Assembly (NCBI RefSeq): GCF_943734655.1
Contig: NC_071354.1
Coordinates: 136,820,642 to 136,884,641 of the forward strand
From: Sabethes cyaneus
Lineage: Eukaryota; Arthropoda; Insecta; Diptera; Culicidae
Direction: 5' to 3'
Length of the DNA: 64,000 bases
The notes under the pieces are model-generated. The model was not told the DNA's origin, did not search any database, and saw only the letters and a program-made list of their open reading frames with translations. Each line of letters starts with the position of its first letter. Within the stretch, counting starts at the first letter, position 1. Below are positions 37,021 to 46,740 of the stretch, piece by piece. The position numbers and the translations under genes are program-made.

Positions 37021-37644
37021 ATAAACAGCCTAAATGACACATATTTTTTTGTTCGCACTGCGCACAACCTACCACTTTCAAGACTTTCGATACAATTCTT
37101 AGTTCATTCCGAAAGTTTTTTTTTATCCTGGTACTGTGAACTTTCTGTTGGTTGTAACCAAAAAACACCAGTCATCCATTTTTCGAAACTTGAATCATAT
37201 GCATGCATCAATATCCTGCATTCAGTGGTGATGAATCGCCCGAGATCAAACTGAATGGAAACGACTGTTTGAACTTGAAACGGCACGAGCCATCCCGGCT
37301 CTATGCTGAGGACGACGACGACGACGCACGAAGTATCCTGCATTAAAATAATGAAAACAAAATGTTCTGTGCACTATGAAAATATTTAAACTTACCAGAA
37401 CTAAAGAAATCTACTGAATCACCAATAGTGAAAGTTTCTGTTGAGCAACGGCAGCAATCATTTTGCTTTCCTTGCTTTAGGTCACAAAAATTGCCAACGA
37501 AATGAAAACAGCGAACACCGTAAAGATAAACAACCTAAACAACACCGCTCGGATTTGACACTTTTGGAAGCAATGACAGTTTTGGAAGCGCGATGTTATC
37601 CTCTGTCAAATACATAGCGAGGGATAGCACAGCGCATCCCCTCG
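37021..37644 (+). other. 3' non-coding region of the P-like element
   Basis: An AATAAA signal overlaps the stop codon (CTAAATAAACA at 37018). The rest up to the terminal repeat has no coding support. Subterminal transposase-binding sites are expected here in this family but are not recognisable by eye. Confidence 0.5.
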
Positions 37645-37652
37645 GTTTTACT

Positions 37653-37740
37653 GCCCTCCAAAATGAAAGATTTCAAGTTTGAAATTGAAATCTTTCATTT
37701 TTTTCGGGTGAGATTCTTGGTGGGCGAATTCACAGAAGTT
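37653..37740. repeat. Outer end of the right foldback arm
   Basis: All 88 bp are the exact reverse complement of 8532-8619, including the terminal hairpin with arms AATGAAAGATTTCAA. It is directly followed by the target duplication and then the LSm2 5' flank. Confidence 0.95.
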
Positions 37741-37913
37741 TTATTGGTTACTTTTCTGGTAGAGTGTATTTGCGTTTTTGTTTTTGACATTTGCGATAAA
37801 TAAACAATCTGATTTGTCGATTTTACTGGTTTTGTACGATTAGGCGCAACTTTAAGCAGCATTTATTGTTACTGCTCTATTTCAAAATTAAAGCTAAATT
37901 TATCTATCGAATC

Positions 37914-38314
37914 ATGGTAAGTAAACAAATATAGCGGAAATAATAAGTTTTAGTAATGTATTCATATTGTAGTTGTTCTATTCATTTTTCAAATCGCTAG
38001 TTGGGAAGGATGTCGTGGTTGAGCTAAAAAACGATTTAAGGTTTATATATATCTTTTACCTTGGAAATTAGGTTTCATTTAATAATTTTCATTACAGTAT
38101 TTGCGGCACACTACACTCGGTTGATCAATATCTCAATATTAAGCTCACAGACATCAGCGTTACAGATCCGGAGAAATACCCCCATATGCTATCAGTAAAG
38201 AATTGTTTTATTAGAGGTTCAGTTGTTCGATATGTCCAGCTTCCGGGCGACGAAGTAGACACACAGTTGCTACAAGATGCTGCGCGGAAAGAAGCGGTTA
38301 CTAGTGTTAGATAA
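37914..38314 (+). CDS. LSm2: U6 snRNA-associated Sm-like protein LSm2
   Basis: Exons are 37914-37916 (ATG only), 37973-38040 and 38098-38314. Introns of 56 and 57 bp have GTAAGT..TAG and GT..CAG ends. The joined frame gives 95 residues, the same length as human LSM2. The Sm fold is readable: the Sm1 part includes FFKSLVGKDVVVELKND and GTLHSVDQYLNIKL, followed by the family-typical DISVTDPEKYPHML. The Sm2 part includes CFIRGSVVRYVQLP. LSm2 is a ring subunit of the LSm2-8 complex that binds the U6 snRNA 3' end in the nucleus, and of cytoplasmic LSm1-7 in mRNA decapping and decay. The start codon is only about 170 bp from the giant foldback element, so its promoter or 5' leader is compressed between them. 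Confidence 0.96.
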
Positions 38315-38715
38315 GTACCAGTTGTCTATTGGACGCCAAATTTACGGAAAGTAGACAAGTAATTTATTGCGTGAAAAAGGGAAATTTACACTTTAAGGTA
38401 TATATCTATATCTTTTTACTCAACTGTTCATTCTCCTAAACTGCGTTTTCAGTTATAATTGCAAATATAGTTACTTTGATTTCACTGATCTACGAGGTTC
38501 TGCCTGTCTTTTAAATTTCTTATATTTCTTTATTTAATACTGAACTGAGACAAAAATCTTGTAGCTCATACGTTTTTAGACGTTCAGAAAAAACTGCGTA
38601 CGGAACTCTCGGATTTCGACCGATATAAGCCTATATTCTCAGGATATTCATCCATATATTGGATGTTTCTGTTCACATGCATCTGGAAAAATATCTGGTG
38701 TAGTTTTTACAAAGT
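38315..38715. other. LSm2 3' flank, nothing recognised
   Basis: AT-rich sequence. Probably contains the LSm2 3' untranslated region. No gene is visible. Confidence 0.4.
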
Positions 38716-38782
38716 AAACCCTAGGTGCTACATTCCGTTATCGAAACTTGACCATCAGTTTTTATACGACAGATTTCGCAGA
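38716..38782 (-). mobile_element. 3' fragment of a tRNA-derived SINE
   Basis: The complement contains CTGCGAAATCTGTCG and GAAACGGAATG-type phrases and a CACCTAGGG end. These match the 3' half of the SINE copy at 42045-42235, interrupted by a short insertion. Confidence 0.55.
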
Positions 38783-39617
38783 GGGAGGTTCTATTTCGAC
38801 TTACTTCTACCAGCCGAGAGCTGTTCTGCCGATACCCGCATATCAGTCCCATAACGTAAACCACTATGCTGAGGAAAAGACTATTGTCAGGGTGTCGATT
38901 TCCTGGAAAATCAGGGAATATCAGGGAATTCATTTTTGGATCAGGGAAATCAGGGAATATCAGGGAATTTCGAAATTCAATCAGGGAAATTTTGTTTACC
39001 CGGCAATATTGTTGATCAACTTTCGAATCAAATCAATTTTCGTGTCAAATATACGCAGATTGATCGGTTGAATTAAAACTTGTTACATGTCTAGTGGCGA
39101 TTCGATTATCTTTCAGTTTGCCGTAAATTTTTTATTTGTTTTGCGCCGTACAATTGTCAGACTTCACTCGCTGTAGTGCTCGAAATCGGCAATGGCAGGT
39201 CTCACGCACTTCACGGTGCAGACATCAAGAGCACAAAGCGGGATACATACTGTTATTTACACGCGATCTACAGCGTTTTCACCAATTGCAGAATTTTACA
39301 CTCAGAAGTCCCAAGCATTGATCATCTTCCTTCAGTGTCCATGATTCATGTTCGTTAAGGGTTACCGGGAGCATTAACGTTCTGTAGAATTTGCGTTTAT
39401 GCGAGTTGGCAACCTTCGGGACTGGTTCAGCTGGTTACGTAATACGCAGAAAGCTTACATGTTTCTCTGTTCTGACGTGATCCGCAGTGAGCATGCGACT
39501 CTTGGCCTGGTTCTTCTCATTTGTCATTTTCTGGCATTCGACATCAAACAAGCTGTTACACTCACCCTTACTCTGCGAGACGAGTGACGTAACTAATTTG
39601 GAGTCATCGCAAATGAG

Positions 39618-39704
39618 GTGACAATTGTCGCCTAGGTGACACGGTTTGTCACTTAGGTGACACGGGGTTGTTACCTAGGTGACACGGTTGTCACCTAGGT
39701 GACA
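39618..39704. repeat. Four palindromic GTCACCTAGGTGAC-type repeats
   Basis: Near-identical 14-bp palindromes (GTCGCCTAGGTGAC, GTCACTTAGGTGAC, GTTACCTAGGTGAC, GTCACCTAGGTGAC) occur about 20-25 bp apart. A GAGTCACGGCGAGTGAC-like stretch follows. They lie inside the hAT-like element. Confidence 0.8.
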
Positions 39705-40177
39705 GCACTCAATTCGACTCGCCGTGGCGAGTCACGGCGAGTGACAATTGTCGTATTGAGTCACGTGACTCGCGGAATAAGGGTGATTGTCTTCCCCACG
39801 CCGTGCCTATCACTTCCCTCGTAGTTGTTGGCGCTATGGCGGATCCTCCACAGCCTACTTACGTCTTATTCCTTTTCGTCCTGCTGTTCTGCGATTCGTT
39901 GATCAAGCTTTCTGGTGTACTCCACTGCAACGTCATATGCCGTAAACCGCTAGATGTTGAAATGCGACATCCTCTCAGTGCGAGCCTTCGCCGATTTCGA
40001 TAGCCTTGCGTGAATCTTACGTCGAGATAGTGGTCAAAGTCGCTAAGAAAAGACTGTATATTGTGACTTCCAAAAAGTTTTGACCGTTTAACACGATCGA
40101 TCTGGGAGCTAGAGTCTTGAATTTTCAAGTCGTGCGCACCCCATAAATCATTTCGAACCTGTCATAGAATTCGTCCC

Positions 40178-40390
40178 TAGCAAAGCAAAGCAAAGTCTTG
40201 AGCATTAACCGTCACTAGACATTATCCTTCTTTATCGACAGACTTCGCAGCCTACTGTTAGAGTACAGGAAAATTACGGGGTCAGTGCAATGATCCTACT
40301 GATTCCGTCTAACAAAAACCAGCTAGCCGAGATTCGAACACAACTGGCTTGTTAGAACAGCATCGTACCTCGAAGCTAACTGGGCGGTTC
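40178..40390 (-). mobile_element. tRNA-derived SINE (minus strand)
   Basis: The complement reads GGTACGATGCTGTTC..., with a pol III B-box-like GTTCGAATCTCGG, then GCTGCGAAGTCTGTCG. The tail is TTTGCTTTGCTTTGC (40184-40198 on +). Such SINEs are abundant in culicine mosquito genomes. It lies within the hAT-like element. Confidence 0.65.
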
Positions 40391-41430
40391 AATTCGTCCC
40401 TAGTACCATCGAATTTATCATTTGTTGGTGACTGTACGTTGATTAAGCTGTAGTTGAAGAATTTGCCTTAATTCTCAACACCCATATACGGTCATCGGAC
40501 CGAACGGCCGGCCACCGAACTACCTTCGAGTCAATGTTGCTTTCAAGCCTCGATAGTTGCAATCCGAAATCATGACACACAGCTTTAGTCTTAACTGTCC
40601 ACCATTGAGGGTTAAAATATTTGCCATTTGGACATTTTCCAATAATATATCTAGCTAAAGTTTTGCCGTATCTCGAAGCCAGCAAAACGCACATTTTTGT
40701 ACCAAAAATCTTTGGGGAATCAGCTCCTTAACCCCATGCTTTTTGCAGCAAAGATAACAAGCTGGAACTTCCAGGAAAGTTTTGTTTTAGTTTAACTGAA
40801 AACTCGCAGACATGTGTCCACCTTCCAGCGGTAAAGTTACTAGTTTGAGCTGACTGAAAATTAGCAAGATTTGTTATGTTTACACGGCTGTAATTTTTTT
40901 GTATGTAACATCTAAGCTTTGTGCAAAAACAGGTCGATTAGATTATTTCTCAATCTTTGTTTCTTTGGATTCAAGTTGATACCTCAAACATAACTGTCCC
41001 TCGATACTCGATAGAAGAGGGCGTTTTCGAAACGTTGGTAAGAAATAGGTTAAGAATCTTTGATATGTGTTCGTAAAACATGAAGAAATCTAGCTTTAGT
41101 TTTCAGCAGCTCGCATAAGCTATGCTAAAGGATTAAAAACTTAAGCCAGAAATCACCCAAATAAGCTTGATATTTGAGTTTTGAGGGTCAGGGAAAAATA
41201 TTTGAAGCATCAGGGAAAATCAGGGAAAGTCAGGGAATTTTATTTTTGGATTTGAGTCGACACCCTGATTGTAATTATTACAATAAATTGTTTGTTATTT
41301 ATTTCGTGTTACGCGTAATAATACTTACCATATCTGCGCAATTTTTTTGTTTTCTATCATGACTTAATCATTGCAACTAAAATTGAAAGTTAGTTTTAAT
41401 ATTTTGTTGCAGAAAACAATGATTGAAACA

Positions 41431-41499
41431 GGTGGGAGTGATATGCGGGTACTTCTAACATGAAGCTAAAATATACTCGCATACCAGTCCCATACCCGG
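41431..41499. repeat. Hairpin MITE remnant of the GGGACTGATATGCG family
   Basis: GGGAGTGATATGCGGGTA and its imperfect complement (TACTCGCATACCAGTCCC) lie about 30 bp apart. Related sequence occurs at 38831-38852, 44749-44829 and 44860-44885. Confidence 0.55.
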
Positions 41500-42044
41500 G
41501 TTATTGATATTGTTATAATAACTTTAACAATTATAAACAAATTTTTGCGAAGCCGGTGATATTTGATTCATGATTTTTTCTAGTTTTGATCCATCATACT
41601 ATTTGGCCATTAAACGAAATACGGTTCCCGGAATTCCGGTATTCAAAATTCCGAAAGAATACCTGGTATGCGTAGAAAACTAGTTGTATTGCAATTCGCC
41701 GAAAATATTAGTCATGTGGGTAATAACAGTCTTGAAATTTATAGATTGGACTTTTTCGTATAAAGATATGAAGCGGCCACTCCGGAGTAGATTCCTGTGG
41801 GGTCAAAGATAAGCTTTCAAGCTTCAATATAAAATCTAGCAATATGGATATCAAAGTTCTTGGAATAGGTCCAACAAGCCATCTTTTGACGTTTCAAAAT
41901 GTTTTGAATTGTTATATAGAAACTGGTCTCTACAGGATCAGAAGTGATAGTTCAGAATACAAGATAAAGCTTAATAATTAGACCATTCGCTATACTGCAG
42001 AAACATGTTCCGAAATGATTATTCGGAACTAAACTGTCCATAAG
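41500..42044. other. Non-coding, nothing recognised
   Basis: AT-rich sequence without open frames of note. Confidence 0.4.
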
Positions 42045-42235
42045 TCAATCAAAGCCTAGGTGCTGCATTCCGTTTTCGAAACTGGACTGTCGACAGACTT
42101 CGCATAATTGATACTTGCGGGGCTAGTGCTACGATCTTATTGATTCTAACAGCCACCGCCAGCTGAGATTCTAACATACGACGACTGGCTTATTTGACCA
42201 GCGTTGTATCTCAGGTTCATTCGGGAGGTCTGCCC
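42045..42235 (-). mobile_element. tRNA-derived SINE (minus strand)
   Basis: Same family as 40178-40390. The complement has CCAGTCGTCGTATGTTAGAATCTC-like tRNA-related sequence (B box decayed), GCGAAGTCTGTCG, GAAAACGGAATGC and the end CACCTAGGCTTTGA. Confidence 0.6.
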
Positions 42236-42453
42236 AAAACTGCCCATATCGTTTCCAAATGACAAAAAAGATTCACTAAATAAGAAAAGAAAAGAAATGT
42301 CAATGTCACCGTTTAGTTCTACAAGCTGATTAGATTTACTAAACCAATTTTAATATGGTCTAAGGATCAGTACGGGCCATCCATGGACCTACGAGAGCCG
42401 ATCCCGGTAATGGTAAATTCGATTTTGAATAACTGATTTTCTTTTATATATTA

Positions 42454-44401
42454 CTAGCTGACCCGACAAGCTTCGTATTGCCACAAATTAATCTGTGTTG
42501 TACATAAATCATGAATCTCGGATGATCTTTGTAACAATCTCGAATTTTGCAAGCCCCCCAGTGGGCGGCGCTTCCGACGGCGGGTCACCGGCAACACTCG
42601 CGACCGTCTCGTCCTGAATGATCTAGTGTTACTATAGATAGTTTTTGTGGTCTTGTATTGACTAATGTTTTATGGAAGAGTCTCGAATTTCTCGAGTTCG
42701 ATTAGTTTTTGAGTTTCGCAAAAATTTCTGTTTTATTTGTATGAGAGTCCATATCCCTCTACCACAGGGGTGAGAGGTCTCTAACTATCGTAAAATGAAT
42801 TCAAGACTCCAAAATCTCCCACATGCCAAATTTGGTTCCATTTGATTGATTAGTTCTCGAGATAAGAGGAAATTTGCATTTCATTTGTATGGAAGCCCAC
42901 CCTCTTAAAGGGGAGATGGGCCATTACTCGCTTTCTAAAGAAGAGAGGGGTCTCAATTCACCATAGAAAAAAATCTTGCGTCCAAAACCACTTACATGTC
43001 TAATTTGATTCCATTTGGTTGATTAGTTCTCGAGTTATGAGGAAATTTGTTTTTCATTTGTATAGGAGCCCACCCCCTCTTAAAGTGGGAAAATCCATAG
43101 AAAATATACCATAGAAAATATTCTTGCCTACAAAAACACCCACATGATAAATTTGGTTCCATTTGCTTGATTAGTTCTAGAGTTATGAGGAAATTTGTAT
43201 TTCGTTTGTATGAGAGCCCCCCCCCCTCTTAAAAAGGTAAGGGGTCCTATTCATCATAGAAAAAATGGTTGCATCCAAAAACACCCACGTGCCAAATATG
43301 GTTCCATTTGCTTGATTAGTTCTCGAATTATGAGGAAATTTGTATTTTATTTGTGTAGAAGCACCCCCTCTTAAAGTTGGGAGGGGTCCTAATTCACCAT
43401 AGAAAATATTTTTGCCTCCAGAAACCTCCACATGCCAAATTTGGTTCTATTTGCTTGATTAGTTCTCGAGTTATGAGGAAATTTGAATTTCATTTGTATA
43501 GGAGCCCCCCCTCCTAAAGTGGGGAGGGGTCCCAATTCATCATAGAAAAAAATTTTGTCTCCAAAAACACCCATGTGCCAAATTTTGTTCCATTTGCTTG
43601 ATTAGCTCTCGAGTTATGAGGAAATTTGTATTTCGTTTGTACAGGAGCCCCCCCCTCTTAAAGTTGGGAGGGGTCCCAATTCACCATAGAAAATGTTTTT
43701 GCCCTCGAAAACTTTCACATGCCAAATTTGGTTTCATTTGCTTGATTAGCTCTCGAGTTATGAGGAAATTTGTATTTCATTTGTATAGGAGCCCTCCCTC
43801 CTAAAGTGAGGAGGGGTCCCAGTTTATCATAGAAAAAATTTTTGTCTCCAAAAACACCCACGTGTCAAATTTGGTTCCATTTGCTTGATTAGTTCTCGAG
43901 TTATGAGGAAAATTGTGTTTCTTTGGTACAGGAGCCCCCCTCTTAAAGTGGGGAGGGGTCCTAATTTACTATAGAAAATATTCTTGCCCTCGAAAACCTT
44001 CACATGCCAAATTTGGTTCCATTTGCTTGATTAGTTCTCGAGTTATGAGGAAATTTGTATGGAAGCCCCCCCTTTTAAAGAGGAGAGGAGTTATAATTCC
44101 CCTTATAAAGAGCGGAGGGGTCTCAATTTACCATAGAATAAATTCTTGTCACCGGAAACACCCACATGCCAAATTTTGTTGTATTTGCTTGATTAGTTGT
44201 CGAGTAATGCAGAAATTTGTGTTTCATTTGTATGGGAGCCCCCCCTCTTAGTGGGGGGAGGGGTTTCTAACCATCACTAAAACCTTTCCTGGCCCCAAAA
44301 AACCTCTACATGCATATTTTCATGCCGATTGGTTCAGTAGTTTTCGATTCTATAAGGAACATACAGACAGACAGACAGAAATCCTTCTTTATAGGTATAG
44401 A
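42454..44401 (-). mobile_element. Helitron-like (HINE-type) element, reverse orientation
   Basis: The complement starts TCTATACCTATAAAGAAGG at 44401 and ends TCGGGTCAGCTAG at 42454, followed by T. It has about four TCTG units, then minisatellite monomers as at 976-3235, and the same unique tail. Frames at 43183-43431, 43389-43574, 43598-43804 and 43913-44251 derive from the monomers. Confidence 0.65.
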
Positions 44402-44748
44402 AAAAAGGGCCCAGATTTTCAATTTCAAGACTACTGATAACCACATGGCTGATATATTTTCAACACAAGCGGCTGCTCAGCTTATACCGGAAACCCTTCC
44501 GTAATTGTCAATTATGACCAAATATTATAATAAATCAAAACTAGATAAGTGTGCGAGTCAAATGCCATCAGTGCCGTTCAAATTGGATGTAAATTGGGAA
44601 AGTTATGATCATATTAAATTATGGGACTGGTTTGCGGGTACTTTCAATATGGGACCACACGACTTTGGTATTTTTTTGTACTTTGTAGAAATAAACAGGT
44701 CAATTTCAATATATTTATAAAAAGTACACTAAAAATAAAGACTAATTA
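44402..44748. other. Unannotated spacer with short open frames
   Basis: Frames 44310-44504 and 44505-44720 are short. The phrase TTDNHMADIFST faintly recalls a copia-type RNase H motif, but is too short to assign. Confidence 0.3.
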
Positions 44749-44829
44749 TCTGCCGTGAATCGCATAACAGTCCCATTTATATAGGAAACTCCATAGAAAA
44801 TGGGACTGATATGCGATTCACGGCAGATT
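44749..44829. repeat. Hairpin MITE, 31-bp arms
   Basis: ATCTGCCGTGAATCGCAT... and its near-perfect complement are separated by about 20 bp. The arms include the GGGACTGATATGCG phrase of the family above. Confidence 0.75.
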
Positions 44830-44975
44830 CACTTAACTCAAAAACGGTGAAAATCGATATGGGACTCATATGCGAGTATGGGCAGTGTTCTGTATAATCA
44901 GTCAGTAACTGACTCTGTTGTTTAGCGGCATCTTGATATTCATCCTGGCTATAGAGCTATAGACTATAGAGCTAA

Positions 44976-45085
44976 ACAGAATGCTGCGTCAACGCGTCCG
45001 TCAGCGTTATTGTGACAGTTTTCCCATGGGTTTACTGTCAAATTGACGCTGACGACTGCGTTGACGCAGCGTTCTGATTGGGCCT
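44976..45085. mobile_element. Decayed hairpin MITE related to 7960-8076
   Basis: The arms share CAGAA[TC]GCTGCGTCAACGC and CGTCAGCGT. The centre is GACAGTTTTCCCATGGG. The right edge GGGCCTTAA resembles the end of the 7960 element. The left terminus appears lost. Confidence 0.6.
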
Positions 45086-45325
45086 TAAGGTGGAAAGAAA
45101 TATCGTATAACAAATGGATATCATCATTGGCGGTGAGAAATTTTTCCTTCTTCCATAAGAGAGTTAGCGTAGTCTTGTCCCGCCTACAAGCTTGTTTAAC
45201 ACCCCTTTCCAGTTCGGCGTATCGTTGACGGGCAGCTGTCTTAGCCCGCTATGGTTCGCGATCGCTCAATGCTGGCAGGGATGGTTCGATCACTTTGACT
45301 CAATTCTAATCTTTTGACAGTATCG

Positions 45326-45422
45326 TTTCAGCCGAGCAAAATTTGACAAAGTTGTATATGGGATCTAATGTCCCTATACAACTTTGTCAAACTAGTTATT
45401 ATCTAAAATTTTGCTGAAGAAA
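45326..45422. repeat. Imperfect hairpin, MITE-like
   Basis: TTTGACAAAGTTGTATA and its complement TATACAACTTTGTCAAA flank an 18-bp loop. Outer AGCAAAATTT/AAATTTTGCT arms are offset by a 15-bp insertion on the right. Confidence 0.6.
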
Positions 45423-45439
45423 GTTCTTCTGTATCTTTT

Positions 45440-46740
45440 ATGGTTACGATGCTACAATGCTAGTACCTCATTAGTAATTAAGTGAACGTTCATGTCGTAA
45501 TGTCCCATAAAATAAAACGGTCGAAAAAATCCAAACGAAATTAACGCTAGTTGAGCCAATGCAGATAAGCTTCTTCCGTGCCTAGAATGTTTTTGGACTC
45601 GTTCTAATTTGAGGGCGTGCGATACGTGATAAGGTGCCCATACTGGTGCTGCATACACTCAAGTACTTTTTTTACACGGTTTGTTTTTTCGAATATTAAG
45701 AACGGGGCAACTTAGGGGCCATTCATTTATTTCTGAATACATTTGAGAGAGGCCCGACATTCGTCACGTATTTTGTAAATGGTCCCTAAGTTGCACCGTT
45801 CTTGAGTAATCGAAAAAAACAAACCGTGTAAAAAAAAGACTTGAGTGTACTCAAATATACTCCGTACCAATCGTACCAATGAGCAATACAGTACAGTGAC
45901 TTAAGAGCATATACGGCTGTAATAAATGCTGTATTGCAACGAATGGCACCCAGAACAGAAAAAGCAGCAGTTAATGCTACATGCTCATTGAACCACAGTA
46001 TGTTATCTAATATCACACCTAAGTGACGTATGGAATTTACCCGCGCAAGAACGGTCGAGCCAATCTTGTATGGGAACTCAGTAGTAGTTAGGCAGTGAGT
46101 AAAAGATATTACCTTACATTTTTTAATGTTTACAGTCATACCGTTTTCGTCACGTCACATGCGAGGTCGCATATCGTACGTACAGAATAAAAATACAGAA
46201 ACTTCCTCCTGAAGTGACGATGAATGTTGGTGAGGTTTCATGGTCAACCTGAATAAAAGCTTTTTATCCGGTGAGATATGATTCCATCCATTCAACTATC
46301 CAACTAGGGAAACCAAGATGGGCAAGTTTGTCGATTTTTGTAATCAGTGTGCGGAACAAGGTTGAAAACCTTCAAAAAATCTAATAAATTGAATCTACGT
46401 AGGACGGAATTCAACTGCAGGGAACAACGTGCTGGTATATAAGCCATTGTCGTTGTAGAATGACGTTCGACGTAACTATGTTGAAACTCGCTGATCAAAG
46501 GTTTTGCAGCATTGATCAGGAAACGATGGACGACTGTTTCGAAGACTTTAGCAAGTAAGACTTTTAGCAAGGCAACAAAGTCTCGATATTCCACGATAGT
46601 TACCAATGAGTTAAATGCTTCCTGCATTGTGAATTGGGACCATTTTAGCAGTTTTCTAAACGGACAGCAACGTGTAGTCAGCAAGGGAACGATTGAAAAT
46701 CAAATATATCGGTGCAGCATGGTGTCTATGGTATAGGCAT
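45440..46740 (-). pseudogene. Decayed Jockey-like non-LTR reverse transcriptase
   Basis: Three minus-strand blocks in order: 46684-46304 (VALLKVLLAKVFETVVHR, ISEFQHSYVERHSTTT, the region before the RT catalytic loop); 46139-45786 (KCKVISFTH and IRHLGVILDNILWFNEHV, post-catalytic); and 45658-45452 (YAAPVWAPYH..KLERVQKH, thumb). The catalytic F/YADD region is missing or unreadable between the first two blocks. The element is frameshifted and split by a MITE at 45657-45848. I assign Jockey superfamily from the AP-W and KLE-VQ-K motifs. Confidence 0.65.
45657..45848. mobile_element. MITE with about 65-bp inverted repeats and TA duplication
   Basis: Ends read CACTCAAGTACTTTTTT and its near complement, with TA on both outer sides. 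The arms continue through TACACGGTTTGTTTTTTCG and CAACTTAGGG. It splits the decayed RT reading frame between the GVYLS and YAAPVW segments. A TA duplication fits Tc1/mariner-type elements. Confidence 0.75.

Larger units (their letters stand above)
33902..37644 (+). mobile_element. P-superfamily DNA transposon, 3743 bp, apparently complete
   Basis: It is bounded by an 8-bp GTTTTACT duplication. The left end reads CAAGGGAATGTGCTAT; the complement of the right end reads CGAGGGGATGCGCTGT, 12 of 16 matching, so there are imperfect terminal inverted repeats. A four-exon transposase gene fills most of the interior. It lies inside the right arm of the giant foldback element, and the left arm is empty at the mirror position, so this insertion is younger than the formation of the two arms. 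Confidence 0.92.
8531..37740. mobile_element. Giant foldback (long inverted repeat) transposable element, about 29.2 kb
   Basis: The left arm starts at 8531 and the right arm ends at 37740. The outer 88 bp are identical in reverse complement, and the next roughly 900 bp (to 9540 left, from 32990 right) differ by only a few bases that I could find. Both arms then continue into the same satellite in opposite orientation. The flanking GTTTTATT supports insertion as a unit. The centre holds R1-clade retrotransposons and a 519-bp unique stretch. No transposase specific to the element is visible; the only one inside belongs to the separately inserted P-like element. Long terminal inverted repeats with internal tandem repeats are the hallmark of foldback elements such as Drosophila FB and Galileo (a P-superfamily member with 7-bp duplications). 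An inverted segmental duplication is an alternative, but would not explain the flanking duplication. Confidence 0.75.
38888..41267. mobile_element. hAT-like inverted-terminal-repeat element, 2.4 kb, no transposase
   Basis: The ends are CAGGGTGTCGA at 38888 and its complement TCGACACCCTG ending 41267. ATTGT flanks both sides (38883-38887 and 41268-41272). Behind each end lie clusters of TCAGGGAA-type direct repeats (38910-38990 and 41188-41240, inverse). CAGGG-starting termini with such subterminal repeats are familiar from hAT elements, but hAT duplications are 8 bp and only 5 bp match here. The interior has a SINE, palindromic repeats and no supported gene. Confidence 0.6.

Noticed and set aside
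8531..37740. Plain assembly artefact or inverted segmental duplication
   Set aside because: Arms differ at single bases, arrays differ in length and order, only one arm has the P-like insertion, and a GTTTTATT duplication brackets the whole. Long-read confirmation would still be worthwhile.
44310..44504. Copia-type RNase H fragment (TTDNHMADIFST)
   Set aside because: Only about a dozen residues resemble it, and the frame begins inside the Helitron-like element.
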